A stretch of 64,000 bases of DNA from Vibrio sinaloensis (GTDB lineage: Bacteria; Pseudomonadota; Gammaproteobacteria; Enterobacterales; Vibrionaceae): the NCBI RefSeq assembly GCF_023195835.1, contig NZ_CP096199.1, forward strand, positions 2,852,001-2,916,000. The letters run 5' to 3'. The translations under genes were made by a program, and so were the position numbers. The notes beneath the pieces are model-generated. The model had not been told where the DNA came from. It was given only the letters and a program-made list of their open reading frames with translations, and did no database searches. Shown in pieces: positions 8,396-16,532 of this stretch (its first letter is position 1; each line of letters opens with the position of its first letter).

Positions 8396-10226
8396 GATGA
8401 GTCAAATGCTCCTGAATTAAATCTAAGAAAGGATCGGCGTATTTCTCTAGCTTGCGCTGGCCGACACCGTTGACCGCTAACATTTCACCATAGGAGGTGG
8501 GTAGGATTTCCGCCATATCAATCAAGGTGGCATCACTGAATACCACGTAAGGCGGCAAGCCATCTTCATCGGCAATCGCTTTACGCAATTTGCGTAATTT
8601 GGCAAATAGCTTCTTATCGTAGTTCTTGCTCGATAACTTATCCGACTTCGCTGCACGCGCCGCCGTGTCTAACCTAGGTACAGCAAGTTCCAGTGACATC
8701 TCGCCACGCAGCAGAGGACGTGCCTCTTCGGTCAATTGTAAGGTGGAGTTACGGGTAATGTTCTGAAACAGCAGACCCTTGTGGATCAACTGACGAAAGA
8801 TGCTGACCCAATAGTCATGGCTGTTGTCTCGACCCAGGCCATAAGTAGAGAGCTTGTCATGCCCATTTTCGCGAATACGGATATTTTGCATCCCACGCAA
8901 CACTTCCACCACATAGCCCATACCAAAGCTCTGATTCACGCGGTAGACACACGACAAGGCTTTTTGCGCTTGCTCGGTGGCATCAAAATGTTTAGGTGGG
9001 TCGAGGCAGATATCACAGTTGCCACATGGCTTATCACGATACTCGCCAAAGTAGTTGAGCAGCACCTGACGACGACACGTTTGCGCTTCGGCGAACGCAC
9101 TCATTGCGTTCAGTTTGTGCGCTTCAACCTGCTTTTGCGGACCGTCGTCTTTTTCATCGAGCATGCGGCGCAACCAACTGATGTCGGCAGGATCGTACAA
9201 CATCATGGCTTCAGCCGGTAAGCCATCACGACCCGCACGGCCGGTTTCCTGGTAGTAAGACTCAATATTGCGTGGAATATCAAAGTGCACGACGAAACGC
9301 ACATTGGGCTTGTTAATCCCCATACCAAACGCCACAGTGGCCACGACAATTTGGACATCATCGCGCTGAAATGCTTCTTGCACGTAGGCGCGTTCGTCAG
9401 CATCCAGTCCAGCATGGTAGCTCGCCGCTCGCAGGCCGTTATTGCACAGCTTTTCAGTGACCATTTCCACTTTCTTGCGACTGCCACAGTAGATGATGCC
9501 GCAATGGCCACGCTGCTGTTCGAGAAAACGCACCACTTGCGACACTGGCTTATGCTTTTCCACTAAGGTGTAGCGAATATTCGGTCGGTCGAAACTGCCC
9601 AAATACTCGTGAGGCTGATTGAGCTGTAAGCGCTGAACAATGTCTTTGCGTGTCGCATCATCGGCGGTCGCTGTCAGCGCCATTACGGGCACACGAGCAA
9701 ACGTCTGCTTGAGCTGACCAAGTAAGGCATACTCTGGGCGGAAATCATGCCCCCATTGAGAAATACAGTGCGCCTCATCGACCGCTATCATCGACAACGG
9801 CAAATTATGCAGCCGCTCGATAAAGTCGCGCATCAGCACCCGCTCCGGCGACACGTAAACCAGTTTAATCGCCCCTGAATGCATACGGTTGTATACCGAG
9901 ATCAACTCTTCTCGCGGCATCGTAGAGTTAATGCATTCTGCCGCCACCCCATTAGCTTTCAATTGATCCACTTGGTCTTTCATCAATGAAATCAGTGGTG
10001 AAATCACCAGTGTTAACCCTTCGCGCACCAATGCAGGAATTTGGTAGCAGAGTGATTTACCACCACCGGTAGGCATAATCACTAAACTGTCTTGCCCAGC
10101 CACCGCTGACTCAATCACTGTTTGCTGACCATCACGGAAGTGCTGATAGCCAAACACATCTTGCAAGATGTCTTGTGGCGTCGGCAAGTCGGCCGGTGGT
10201 TGCTGAGCGAGTAGTGTTGAGGTCAT
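8388..10226 (-). CDS. recQ: ATP-dependent DNA helicase RecQ
   Basis: 3'-5' DNA helicase acting in RecF-pathway recombination and fork repair. The 612 residues match E. coli RecQ (609). Visible are Walker A PTGGGKS (52-58), DEAH (150-153), the ETGRAGRDG motif VI, the four zinc-binding cysteines of the RQC region (CRRQVLLNYFGE ... CGNCDIC), a winged-helix segment, and a C-terminal HRDC domain ending in the family-typical EHLTHHG region. It overlaps the downstream DUF3630 gene. The ORF begins at an ATG in front of a short hydrophilic leader, typical for the family. Confidence 0.97.
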   Translation of the reverse strand: MTSTLLAQQPPADLPTPQDILQDVFGYQHFRDGQQTVIESAVAGQDSLVIMPTGGGKSLCYQIPALVREGLTLVISPLISLMKDQVDQLKANGVAAECINSTMPREELISVYNRMHSGAIKLVYVSPERVLMRDFIERLHNLPLSMIAVDEAHCISQWGHDFRPEYALLGQLKQTFARVPVMALTATADDATRKDIVQRLQLNQPHEYLGSFDRPNIRYTLVEKHKPVSQVVRFLEQQRGHCGIIYCGSRKKVEMVTEKLCNNGLRAASYHAGLDADERAYVQEAFQRDDVQIVVATVAFGMGINKPNVRFVVHFDIPRNIESYYQETGRAGRDGLPAEAMMLYDPADISWLRRMLDEKDDGPQKQVEAHKLNAMSAFAEAQTCRRQVLLNYFGEYRDKPCGNCDICLDPPKHFDATEQAQKALSCVYRVNQSFGMGYVVEVLRGMQNIRIRENGHDKLSTYGLGRDNSHDYWVSIFRQLIHKGLLFQNITRNSTLQLTEEARPLLRGEMSLELAVPRLDTAARAAKSDKLSSKNYDKKLFAKLRKLRKAIADEDGLPPYVVFSDATLIDMAEILPTSYGEMLAVNGVGQRKLEKYADPFLDLIQEHLTHHG

Positions 10227-10390
10227 CAGTTATCTCTGTCGAGTTACAAGGCATGTGCGCCTTTAGCGCAAGGGGCACATTGTAGTGGGGTTTAAAGGTG
10301 AATAAAACCGCAAATTGCTAGGTGATTTTAATTGTCATTCGTATACTGCATGTTTCAGTTTGTAAAAATCTTTAACATGAGTAAACCGCC

Positions 10391-11308
10391 ATGACTTTAG
10401 AAGAACAACAAAGAGCCAAACAGGGTGTATTGCTCGCGATTGGTGCCTACACCATGTGGGGCATCGCCCCCATCTATTTTAAGTCGCTCGCGGATGTCTC
10501 TGCGTTAGAAATTCTCAGTCACCGCATTGTTTGGTCGTTTCTGTTACTAGCGCTACTGCTTCACCTTGGTCGCCGTTGGCGCGGTGTGATTGAGGTAGTA
10601 AAGTCGAAACAGAAGATGGCCTATCTGTTAGTGACGTCGGTTGTGATTGCCGCCAACTGGCTAATCTTCATTTGGGCAGTCAATGCCAATCACATGCTCG
10701 ATGCCAGCTTAGGTTACTACATCAATCCACTGATCAATGTGGTGCTTGGAATGCTGTTTCTCGGCGAGCGCTTACGCAAAATGCAGTGGTTTGCGGTGCT
10801 GCTGGCGAGCTGCGGGGTGATGGTGCAATTAATCGCCTTCGGCTCAGTGCCCGTGGTAGCGATTATTCTCGCCCTCAGTTTTGGTTGTTATGGCTTACTA
10901 CGTAAAAAAGTCAGCTTAGATGCGCAAACCGGACTGTTTATTGAAACGCTATTACTGTTACCCGCCGCTGCCATCTATCTAGTATGGATAGCCGACACCC
11001 CAACGTCGAATATGGCACTCAACAGTACTCAACTCAATCTGCTGTTAATCTCAGCGGGTATTGTCACCACACTGCCGTTGCTCTGTTTTACCGGTGCCGC
11101 AACACGACTAAAACTCTCGACACTGGGGTTTTTCCAATACATCGGCCCGAGCTTGATGTTTTTACTGGCAGTGCTGGTGTATGGCGAAGCCTTTAGCGCC
11201 GACAAAGCGGTGACGTTTGCGTTTATTTGGGGAGCACTGCTGGTGTTTAGTGTCGATGGGATAAAGAACAATCGTCAGGTGAAACGCGCTGCTGCCACCG
11301 CGAGCTGA
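10391..11308 (+). CDS. rarD: EamA/RarD family transporter
   Basis: Integral membrane protein of the drug/metabolite transporter superfamily, 305 residues with about ten transmembrane segments in two EamA repeats. RarD-specific features include the start GVLLAIGAYTMWGIAPIYFKSL and SHRIVWSFLLL, and SLGYYINPLINVVLGMLFLGERL closing the first repeat. The substrate is unknown; the historical 'chloramphenicol-sensitive protein' label does not define one. It is transcribed alone and followed by a strong terminator. Confidence 0.88.
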   Translation: MTLEEQQRAKQGVLLAIGAYTMWGIAPIYFKSLADVSALEILSHRIVWSFLLLALLLHLGRRWRGVIEVVKSKQKMAYLLVTSVVIAANWLIFIWAVNANHMLDASLGYYINPLINVVLGMLFLGERLRKMQWFAVLLASCGVMVQLIAFGSVPVVAIILALSFGCYGLLRKKVSLDAQTGLFIETLLLLPAAAIYLVWIADTPTSNMALNSTQLNLLLISAGIVTTLPLLCFTGAATRLKLSTLGFFQYIGPSLMFLLAVLVYGEAFSADKAVTFAFIWGALLVFSVDGIKNNRQVKRAAATAS

Positions 11309-11343
11309 TCGTTTTTTACAAGACAAGGTTACGCTCAAGTTAT

Positions 11344-11375
11344 AAGCTTGGTGAAATAATCACCAAGCTTTTTGT
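11344..11375 (+). terminator. Rho-independent terminator of rarD
   Basis: Perfect 11-bp stem AAGCTTGGTGA / TCACCAAGCTT with an AATAA loop and TTTGTTTT tail. It ends three bases before the ATG of the next gene, so that gene's ribosome-binding region lies within or beside the hairpin. Confidence 0.9.
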
Positions 11376-11378
11376 TTT

Positions 11379-12173
11379 ATGGATCAGGTCAACTATCACA
11401 CCACACCAAATAGAGAAATCAGTTTAATTGAGGCGAACTACCGTTCGTTCGCTTTTTCACGACACTACCATCTTGATTTTCATATTGGTCTAATCACTGG
11501 TGGGCTGCAGACCTTTCACTACCAAGGAGTGCGGCATAATGTTGGCCAAGGCCAACTGGTGATCATGCCACCAGACGAACTCCACGATGGACAATCGATA
11601 CTCGATAGTGGCTATCAAGTGCGAGTATTTGAACTCGACCCATCGTGGCTCAGTGACCTGGCTCAGTTGAGCCAACCTAATCAGTTAATTCATTTTAAAC
11701 AACTGATCGTGTCAGATAGTGACGTGTTTAATACTTTAAGTTCACTCCATCAGTGGTTAGCGCAAGATCAAGTCAGTCAATTAGCCAAGGACTGCTTGCC
11801 TTATGAGGGGTTTGAACACTTATTCAAACGCTACGCCAGTAGCAGCCAGAAACGCGCCCTGCCACTAGGCAAGCAGTCAATGGCAACTTTAAAAGAGTAT
11901 CTCCTCGCTCACCTTGACCAACCTGTTCGATTAGCGCAACTCTCTAACCTGTGCCAACTAAGCCCAACTCAGTTTCAGCGTCACTTTAAAGCAAAGGTCG
12001 GACTCACCCCATATGCTTGGTTTAATCGCTTACGGATGGAACAGAGCATGAAGCTGCTAAAAGCGGGAGTAAACGGCACCGAAGTTGCTCATCAAGTCGG
12101 TTTCTATGATCAGGCTCATTTTAGCAAAGCGTTCAAGTCCACTTTTGGGGTCAGCCCCTCTAAGATTAATTGA
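11379..12173 (+). CDS. AraC-family transcriptional regulator with cupin sensor
   Basis: 264 residues. The N-terminal ~100 form an AraC-type cupin (HYHLDFHIGLITGGLQTF, GQLVIMPPDELHDG), which normally binds a small ligand. The C-terminal ~100 form the two-helix-turn-helix AraC DNA-binding domain, ending with HQVGFYDQAHFSKAFKSTFGVSPSKIN. It is co-directional with the LysE-type exporter 82 bases downstream, so a regulator plus amino-acid exporter pair is plausible; regulators of this class are often next to LysE genes. There is no obvious Shine-Dalgarno because the rarD terminator occupies the upstream bases, so the start is somewhat uncertain. Confidence 0.88.
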   Translation: MDQVNYHTTPNREISLIEANYRSFAFSRHYHLDFHIGLITGGLQTFHYQGVRHNVGQGQLVIMPPDELHDGQSILDSGYQVRVFELDPSWLSDLAQLSQPNQLIHFKQLIVSDSDVFNTLSSLHQWLAQDQVSQLAKDCLPYEGFEHLFKRYASSSQKRALPLGKQSMATLKEYLLAHLDQPVRLAQLSNLCQLSPTQFQRHFKAKVGLTPYAWFNRLRMEQSMKLLKAGVNGTEVAHQVGFYDQAHFSKAFKSTFGVSPSKIN

Positions 12174-12255
12174 TCAGTGTTAGTTTTTTACAATCCTAAC
12201 CGTAAAAACAATGGCACCATCAAGTGATGCATTGTAATGATTAACAAATATCGCC

Positions 12256-12918
12256 ATGAATGAACTGACTATTTTATCTACCCTCGCCGTCGTCCACTTT
12301 GTTGCTCTAATGAGTCCGGGGCCTGACTTTGCTTTAGTGGTACAAAATGCCACACGCTATGGCCGCCAGACAGGACTGTACATCGCGCTAGGGCTGTCGT
12401 TTGGCATTCTGCTTCACTCATTGCTGAGTTTAACCGGGGTAAGCTATCTCGTTCATCAGCAACCAACCCTATTTGCCCTATTGCAGTTTGCCGGAGGCAG
12501 CTACTTAGCCTATCTCGGCTATGGTGCGCTTAAAGCGACCGTTAACACACTGCGTCAACCTGTCAGTGAACAGCAGAATACCGAGTCGGCACACTTACTG
12601 CTGAGTAATAAGCGCCAAGCTTTTTCACGTGGTTTTGCTACCAATATTCTCAACCCCAAAGCGTTAGTGTTTTTTGTCAGCTTAATGTCGAGCCTAGTGC
12701 CTGCCAGCATGTCGTTAACCGGCAAAGGGATAGCGCTGGTGATTCTATGGAGCTTATCGCTCGGCTGGTTTTCTTTTCTCGCTTGGGCACTCTCTACATC
12801 ACGCATGCAGCGCAGAATCAAAGCACTTGCGGTCTATATTGATGGTTTGTGTGGCGTTTTGTTCAGTGTGGTCGGCCTCAGTATTTTGTGGCAATCGCTA
12901 AGCAAACTCCTGTTTTAG
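12256..12918 (+). CDS. LysE/RhtB family amino-acid exporter
   Basis: Membrane protein of 220 residues with five to six hydrophobic segments. The family signature near the N-terminus is MSPGPDFALVVQNATRYGRQ and the mid-protein has FATNILNPKALVFFVSL. RhtB/LysE proteins export amino acids or derivatives by proton exchange; the substrate here cannot be read from sequence. It follows an AraC-type regulator in the same direction. No terminator with a T tract is seen directly behind it; the csrB regulatory region follows. Confidence 0.9.
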   Translation: MNELTILSTLAVVHFVALMSPGPDFALVVQNATRYGRQTGLYIALGLSFGILLHSLLSLTGVSYLVHQQPTLFALLQFAGGSYLAYLGYGALKATVNTLRQPVSEQQNTESAHLLLSNKRQAFSRGFATNILNPKALVFFVSLMSSLVPASMSLTGKGIALVILWSLSLGWFSFLAWALSTSRMQRRIKALAVYIDGLCGVLFSVVGLSILWQSLSKLLF

Positions 12919-12944
12919 ATGGGAATAATTTCCATTCCCATAGC

Positions 12945-13036
12945 ATTTACTCACTGAAGATTGACCCATTATTCAGGCGGGCATACCGATCAGCCCGCGA
13001 GTTTGTGCGAGATCTCTTACATAGCAGTGAGTAAAT
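12945..13036. repeat. 92-bp MITE-like segment: 12-bp inverted repeats flanked by 5-bp direct repeats
   Basis: ATTTACTCACTG (12945-12956) and its exact complement CAGTGAGTAAAT (13025-13036) bound 68 bases of unrelated sequence. Immediately outside both arms is ATAGC (12940-12944 and 13037-13041), which looks like a target-site duplication. No coding capacity. Inside are a GC-rich hairpin (CGGGC ... GCCCG) and the VarA-type box of the downstream Csr RNA. It may be a miniature transposable element or a fortuitous regulatory dyad. Confidence 0.45.
13004..13021 (+). promoter_or_regulatory. VarA/GacA/UvrY-type upstream activating site for csrB
   Basis: TGTGCGAGATCTCTTACA closely fits the 18-bp palindromic response-regulator site TGTAAG-N6-CTTACA used by GacA, UvrY and VarA to activate csr/rsm RNAs. 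It lies about 165-175 bases upstream of the predicted RNA start, the distance usual for this class. Confidence 0.75.
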
Positions 13037-13145
13037 ATAGCTTTTTTGCTAAGAAAAATGTAATCACAACACTTTAACCCATTGTTTTATTTGAACTTGA
13101 TTAAAAACCAAGCGAATTTTTATCGAAATAAACGTTTGCCTACTC

Positions 13146-13173
13146 TTGCTCGCTTACGACAAACGAGTAATAT
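13146..13173 (+). promoter_or_regulatory. Promoter of the CsrB-family RNA
   Basis: -35 TTGCTC (13146-13151) and -10 TAATAT (13168-13173), spacer 16 bp, placing the start near 13180 just before the first GGA hairpin. Confidence 0.6.
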
Positions 13174-13179
13174 GAACCT

Positions 13180-13596
13180 TGTCGGAAGGATGCTGACACG
13201 GAACAGGAAATTACCACGGATTTGGTAATCTTCAGGATGAAGATACGGTTACTCAGGATGAGTAGTCGGCATGGAAAGCAAATTGGACATTGAACGGACG
13301 CAATAGTAACTAGGATGGTTGCTACTAAGGATGGGAAATGGACACCTCTGGATGAGGCAAGGACTTAACATCAGGATGATGTCAGGGACACCGCTCAGGG
13401 AACAAGTGAAGTGCGCTAACGAGGATTGTTAGCAGATCAGGATAAGATCATTAGGACACCGCTAGGAAGGCGACGAAAGGACTAAGCTGACGGATTACAG
13501 CACACTATCATGGATTTGATGCATGGAGCACTTTTAGTAGCTGGATTGCTGCGAGTAAGACTATAACCCCGATGGGCGTAAGCCCTCGGGGTTTTT
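13180..13596 (+). ncRNA. csrB: CsrB-family regulatory RNA (CsrA-sequestering sponge)
   Basis: About 417 bases without a credible reading frame but with more than 25 GGA motifs, mostly AGGA or ACGGA. Many sit in loops of short stems (GTCGGAAGGATGCTGAC; CATCAGGATGATG; CCTCTGGATGAGG). This is the binding signature of CsrA. Near the 3' end, AGTAGCTGGATTGCTGCGA closely resembles the corresponding part of E. coli CsrB. It ends in a strong terminator. Known role of the family: it titrates CsrA and so relieves CsrA control of carbon storage, motility and, in Vibrio, quorum sensing and virulence. An upstream VarA-type box supports control by VarS/VarA. Confidence 0.92.
13565..13596 (+). terminator. 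Rho-independent terminator of csrB
   Basis: Stem AACCCCGA/TCGGGGTT with an inner GGGC/GCCC helix and a TTTTT tail; marks the 3' end of the RNA. Confidence 0.9.
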
Positions 13597-13742
13597 CTTT
13601 GTCTATTTTTCTGCATGTTTAAACTTTATACTCCGTTGCCTGCCCTCACTCGCCCCATCACATAGGTTCCCTATGCTCAGGGGTCTCGCTCGATTGTCGC
13701 CTCGTCTAAAGCTCAAACATATTGAAAAACCACTTTAGAGAA
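13597..13742. other. Intergenic gap between csrB and uvrD
   Basis: Converging ends of csrB (plus) and uvrD (minus). I see no gene and no convincing terminator for uvrD here. Confidence 0.5.
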
Positions 13743-15914
13743 TTACAGCTTTTCTAGTTTGGCGTACGCCGTTACCAGCCACTTAATGCCTTCGCCGTTA
13801 AACGCCACTTGTACTCGGCTTTGTGGGCCGCTGCCTTCAAAATTAATGATGGTGCCCTCACCAAATTTTGGATGCATCACGCGCGCACCTAAACTAAAGC
13901 CAGTTTCGTTAAAACTCTCTTTGACTACCGTTTGGCTAAAGCGCCCCGAGCTAGCCGGACGGCTGACCTGCGCTTTCATCCGCACTTCATCCAAGCACGT
14001 TTCTGGCAGTTCACGAATAAAACGGGAAGGCTTGTGATACTTATCTTGGCCATATAGCCGGCGCATTTCCGCATAGGTAATGTAGAGTTTTTCCATCGCC
14101 CTCGTCATACCCACATAGCAGAGGCGACGTTCCTCTTCCAAGCGGCCCGCCTCCTCGGCGGACATCTGGCTAGGGAACATGCCCTCCTCGACGCCGACCA
14201 TAAATACCAACGGGAACTCAAGTCCTTTGGCACTGTGCAGGGTCATCAGTTGCACCGCATCTTCAAACTCATCCGCCTGGCCCTCACCCGCTTCTAAGGC
14301 GGCGTGCGTCAAGAACGCGGTCAGCAGCGTCATCTCTTCCGCTTCTTCTGGTTTCTCGAACTGGCGGGTTGCCGTCACCAGCTCTTCCAAGTTTTCTATT
14401 CGCGCTTTCGACTTCTCACCCTTCTCTTGTTCATACATGGCAAACAGACCTGAATACTTAATCACGTGGTCAGTCTGCTCATGCAAGGACATTTCAAACG
14501 TATCGTCTTCAAGAGCTTGAATAAGTTCGACAAAGCGGCTTAATGCGCCAGCAGCTCGGCCTGGCAGCACTTGCTCCTCGAGCAGCGCAGTACTCGCTTG
14601 CCACAAGGTGCATCCTCGGTCACGAGCGGCAAAACGAATCGTTTCTAAGGTTTTATCGCCCAAACCCCGGGTGGGTGTATTTACCACGCGCTCAAAGGCC
14701 GCATCATCGTTGCGGTTGGACATTAATCTTAGGTAGCTGAGCGCATCTTTGATCTCTTGGCGTTCGAAGAAGCGCATGCCGCCATAAATTCGGTACGGCA
14801 GCCCGGCTTGAATCAACGCTTCTTCCAATACCCTCGATTGAGCGTTGTTACGGTATAGCATCGCCGCGTCGTTCAGCGCTCCCCCCTTGTCTTGCCACTC
14901 TTTGACCTTGTTGACCGCAAAGCGCGCTTCATCCAATTCGTTATAAGCCGAATAAACAGAGATAGGCTCACCTTCTGCACCGTCTGTCCACAACTCTTTA
15001 CCCATACGCTCGGTATTGTTGGCAATCAAGGTATTGGACGCTTCAAGAATGGTTTTGGTCGAACGGTAGTTTTGTTCAAGGCGGATGGTATTGACACTTG
15101 GAAACTCACGGGTGAATTTCTCAATGTTTTCGATTTTGGCCCCACGCCAACCATAGATAGACTGATCATCATCGCCGACAATCATCACGTGAGAGTCTGG
15201 CCCTGCCATCATACGGAGCCATGCGTATTGGATGTTGTTGGTATCTTGAAACTCATCGACCAAGATGTGTTTGAAACGGGCCTGATAATGCTCGCGAATA
15301 TGCTGCTTTTCACGCAACAGCTCATGCGCTCGGAGCAAGATCTCGGCAAAATCGACCAAGCCGGCGCGATCGCACGCTTCTTGGTAAGCGCTATAAAGCT
15401 GGAGATAAGTTTTGGTCACCGGATCGTGGTAGGCATCGATATGTTTCGGGCGTAAACCTTCATCTTTCTTACCATTGATCCACCAAGCGACCTGACGCGG
15501 AGGCCACTGTTTTTCGTCGAGGTTTTGCGCTTTGATGAGACGTCGCAGTAAACGCTGCTGATCGTCGCTATCAATAATCTGGAAATCTTCCGGTAGCTTG
15601 GCATCTAGGTAATGTGCACGCAAAATCCGATGACAAATGCCATGGAAAGTCCCGTTCCACATTCCCGATGCGCTGCCCATCATCAACTCTTCAATACGCC
15701 CGCGCATTTCCGCCGCGGCTTTATTGGTAAAGGTCACCGACATAATCGAAAACGGCGACGCTTGTTCGACCGACATTAACCACGCGATACGGTGAACCAG
15801 CACACGTGTTTTACCACTGCCTGCGCCCGCCAACACGAGCAGGTTTTCAAGTGGGGCGGCGACAGCTTCACGCTGTTTGTCGTTCAAACCATCGAGGAGT
15901 AATGAAGGATCCAT
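13743..15914 (-). CDS. uvrD: DNA helicase II UvrD
   Basis: Superfamily-1 3'-5' helicase that removes UvrC-incised strands in nucleotide excision repair and unwinds DNA in mismatch repair. The 723 residues match the family (E. coli 720). Motifs seen: Walker A AGAGSGKT (29-36), VDEFQDTN Walker [22 protein letters not shown], the VQLMTLHSAKGLEFPLVFM motif and YVGMTRA. The C-terminal Tudor-like domain (GARVMHPKFGEGTIINFEG...) is present, as in full-length UvrD. The start MDPSLLLDGLN is canonical. Monocistronic. The paralogue Rep is at 32.7 kb. Confidence 0.97.
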   Translation of the reverse strand: MDPSLLLDGLNDKQREAVAAPLENLLVLAGAGSGKTRVLVHRIAWLMSVEQASPFSIMSVTFTNKAAAEMRGRIEELMMGSASGMWNGTFHGICHRILRAHYLDAKLPEDFQIIDSDDQQRLLRRLIKAQNLDEKQWPPRQVAWWINGKKDEGLRPKHIDAYHDPVTKTYLQLYSAYQEACDRAGLVDFAEILLRAHELLREKQHIREHYQARFKHILVDEFQDTNNIQYAWLRMMAGPDSHVMIVGDDDQSIYGWRGAKIENIEKFTREFPSVNTIRLEQNYRSTKTILEASNTLIANNTERMGKELWTDGAEGEPISVYSAYNELDEARFAVNKVKEWQDKGGALNDAAMLYRNNAQSRVLEEALIQAGLPYRIYGGMRFFERQEIKDALSYLRLMSNRNDDAAFERVVNTPTRGLGDKTLETIRFAARDRGCTLWQASTALLEEQVLPGRAAGALSRFVELIQALEDDTFEMSLHEQTDHVIKYSGLFAMYEQEKGEKSKARIENLEELVTATRQFEKPEEAEEMTLLTAFLTHAALEAGEGQADEFEDAVQLMTLHSAKGLEFPLVFMVGVEEGMFPSQMSAEEAGRLEEERRLCYVGMTRAMEKLYITYAEMRRLYGQDKYHKPSRFIRELPETCLDEVRMKAQVSRPASSGRFSQTVVKESFNETGFSLGARVMHPKFGEGTIINFEGSGPQSRVQVAFNGEGIKWLVTAYAKLEKL

Positions 15915-16205
15915 GGGGTGCTCAGCTACTGTTTATCTATACATATAACGGCATTATACCCGAGTGACCTTAAGATGCTAGGGACACCATCAACCGCAAC
16001 ACAAATAGTCCCAGTAATAAAATCAAAAATAAATTGCTCTATTTTTCATTGCCTTACATTTAAAAAGCCAACAAATATTCGAAGAAAGATAATTTTGATG
16101 AAAGTTTTCTCTACCGACTTCGCTCCTATTGGGTAAGCAAGCCGTTGGATTTTTAACCAGCAGTTTGCCGATATAAGTAAAGCAACCCATTCAGAGGAAT
16201 CTATT

Positions 16206-16466
16206 ATGAAAAAGTCTAACCTTGCTGTGACCACCGCGATAACTGGCCTTATTGCTCTAGGCGGAACCCTATTGACAGCGGCACCTGCCGTTGCTGCAGA
16301 AAAAGAGAAATGCTACGGCGTGGCGAAAGCGGGCAAAAACGATTGTGCGACCAAAACCAGCTCATGTGCCGGAACAGCAAAACAAGATAACCAATCCGAT
16401 GCCTTTGTGGTGGTACCAAAAGGCTTGTGCGGCAAACTCTCCGGCGGTAGCACTCAATCATCATAA
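16206..16466 (+). CDS. bufA1: Bufferin-type RiPP precursor (DUF2282, BufA1-like)
   Basis: 86-residue DUF2282 protein with an N-terminal signal peptide (hydrophobic [12 protein letters not shown], AxA sites near APAVAAEK), followed by a short cysteine-containing core. Four cysteines lie at 36, 47, 54 and 75 in the family contexts EKCYG, KNDCA, SSCAG and KGLCG. In characterised bufferins, some core cysteines are converted to thiooxazole-type groups by the BufB/BufC enzyme pair, and the exported peptide chelates copper. The next three genes are DUF692, DUF2063 and DoxX, the standard set. A good GAGGAA ribosome-binding site precedes the ATG. A hairpin after the gene may reduce read-through into the enzyme genes. 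Confidence 0.92.
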   Translation: MKKSNLAVTTAITGLIALGGTLLTAAPAVAAEKEKCYGVAKAGKNDCATKTSSCAGTAKQDNQSDAFVVVPKGLCGKLSGGSTQSS

Positions 16467-16480
16467 CCCGACACTGTTTG

Positions 16481-16508
16481 GCGATCTGAGCTCATCCAGA
16501 TCGCTTTT
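16481..16508 (+). terminator. Partial terminator/attenuator between bufA1 and bufB
   Basis: Perfect 8-bp stem GCGATCTG / CAGATCGC with an AGCTCATC loop followed by TTTTCATTT. Because bufB starts 25 bases later without a new obvious promoter, it probably sets a high precursor-to-enzyme ratio rather than ending the operon. Confidence 0.65.
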
Positions 16509-16532
16509 CATTTCGCCGACAAGGAGCGTACC

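Noticed and set aside
12961..13000. GC-rich hairpin (CGGGC/GCCCG) as the terminator of the LysE gene
   Set aside because: No T tract follows; it lies inside the inverted-repeat segment and near the VarA box, so a terminator call is unsupported.
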